Shown piece after piece: positions 34,718-35,439 of a DNA stretch of 35,439 bases. The translations under genes and the position numbers were made by a program. Each line of letters starts with the position of its first letter. Position 1 is the stretch's first letter. Source of the stretch: Planctomycetaceae bacterium (lineage in GTDB: Bacteria > Planctomycetota > Planctomycetia > Planctomycetales > Planctomycetaceae); the NCBI GenBank assembly GCA_900299185.1, contig OMIV01000215.1:1-35439 (forward strand), read 5' to 3'. The notes beneath the pieces are model-generated. The model was not told the origin of the DNA, did no database searches, and saw only the letters and a program-made list of their open reading frames with translations.

Positions 34718-35125
34718 ATGTTGGACGAAGCTGCGATTGCCGCCCTTTACGAACGCATGGGCCCTGAGAATCTGCGAGCGATGGTCGCGGGCTTCTACGA
34801 GCAAGTTCCGACCGACGACATCTTGGGGCCGATGTATCCGCCGGATGATTTGTCGGGAGCGGAACGTCGACTGCTCGGCTTTCTGGTGTTTCGATTCGGC
34901 GGGCCTCAGGACTACATCGAAGAACGCGGGCATCCTCGATTGAGGATGCGGCACGCTCCGTTCGCGATCGACATGGCCGCACGCGACCGCTGGGTGAAGC
35001 TGATGGATGCGTCGATCGATCGACTGCAGATCGACGCCGAAACGGTGACGACCCTGAAGGCGTTCTTACACCACATCGCCACGTTCCTCATCAATCGCGG
35101 CGAGCCGGAACTGGTTACGTTTTAA
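34718..35125 (+). CDS. Truncated haemoglobin (group II-like)
   Basis: A 135-residue globin. The truncated 2/2 fold is shown by FYEQVPTDDILGPMYP, then LLGFLVFRFGGPQDYIEERG and the proximal-histidine segment HPRLRMRHAPFAID (His79), with RDRWVKLMD following in the G helix. Such proteins bind O2 or NO in the cytoplasm and are linked to oxygen handling or nitrosative stress. ATG 34718 is the only reasonable start. It lies convergent with the ABC-F gene, stop to stop about 56 bp apart. Confidence 0.92.
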   Translation: MLDEAAIAALYERMGPENLRAMVAGFYEQVPTDDILGPMYPPDDLSGAERRLLGFLVFRFGGPQDYIEERGHPRLRMRHAPFAIDMAARDRWVKLMDASIDRLQIDAETVTTLKAFLHHIATFLINRGEPELVTF

Positions 35126-35181
35126 GAACGCGTTCGTACTTTGCAGACTCAAGTTGCCCGTATGAATCTCGCACGCTGTGA

Positions 35182-35439
35182 CTAACCGTCGAGTGCTTCC
35201 CAGCGGGCGAAGGCTTGTTGCAGTTCGGCGGTGTTTTGGTCGAGCTTGGATTTGTGGGCCGCCAGTTCGGCTTTCGAGCGTTGATAAAAGCCGGGCTGGC
35301 CCATCTCGGCTTGCAGAGCGGCGATGCTCTTTTCGAGTGCATCGATCTTGGCTGGCAGGGTTTCGAGTTCGCGTTGTTCTTTGTAGCTCAGACGACGTGG
35401 TGCGTTAGCGGGAGCTGCGGCTTGAGCCTTCGTCGGCTC
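35182..35439 (-). CDS. ABC-F ATPase C-terminus, partial (Uup-like)
   Basis: The last 85 codons of a minus-strand gene whose start lies beyond the window. The sequence PRRLSYKEQRELETLPAKID followed by ALEKSIAALQAEMG and a heptad-rich tail ending FARWEALDG is the C-terminal coiled-coil DNA/RNA-binding extension of Uup-type ABC-F proteins, which act on ribosomes or replication forks. The preceding Ala/Pro linker is typical. The nucleotide-binding domains are not in view, so the call rests on the tail alone. Confidence 0.8.
   Translation of the reverse strand, partial: EPTKAQAAAPANAPRRLSYKEQRELETLPAKIDALEKSIAALQAEMGQPGFYQRSKAELAAHKSKLDQNTAELQQAFARWEALDG

Overview
The window comes from a member of the Planctomycetota. 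The evidence is protein families typical of that phylum: a secreted dehydrogenase-like/cytochrome c protein carrying HEAT repeats and a PmoA-like (DUF6807) domain, a DUF1552 protein with a Tat signal, a LecA-like lectin domain fused to a phosphodiesterase, a neutral-ceramidase-like protein, and a giant surface protein with an N-terminal LEPR-like motif. There is no rRNA, no tRNA that I can recognise, and no cas, intI or phage structural gene.

The window falls into two halves. Bases 1 to about 17,160 are an accessory, heavily decayed region. From left to right it holds: a LamG-domain gene fragment; a degenerate three-and-a-bit-repeat CRISPR array cut by an insertion-sequence remnant; a WD40 gene with an in-frame stop; an integron-type cassette array of five minus-strand cassettes (PTH2-like protein, AlkB-like oxygenase, unknown protein, metallo-beta-lactamase-fold hydrolase, DUF4291), each followed by an attC-like site of 89-92 bp; a TOPRIM gene fragment fused to a second copy of the same insertion sequence; a 1,433-residue RTX/FG-GAP/Calx-beta surface protein; a broken IS1182-like element; a decayed operon of a Ycf46-like AAA ATPase, a 47-residue ORF and a coiled-coil partner; a receiver-HPt tail of a hybrid histidine kinase; and a WD40 fragment.

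Bases 17,300 to the end are ordinary chromosome with intact genes. A secreted esterase and a secreted cyclase-family protein lie on the plus strand, facing a minus-strand run of DUF1552 protein, alpha/beta hydrolase and the 1,323-residue cytochrome/PmoA-like protein (probably secreted carbon-compound catabolism). Then come a conserved unknown protein, a secreted LecA-phosphodiesterase, purA, a ceramidase-like protein, a truncated haemoglobin and the end of an ABC-F ATPase gene. Two copies of a 120-bp inverted-repeat element sit in the intergenic gaps of this half.

The points most worth following up are the integrase-less attC cassette array and its junction with the WD40 gene, the dying CRISPR array, and a seven-repeat FG-GAP block that appears to be inserted inside a Calx-beta domain.
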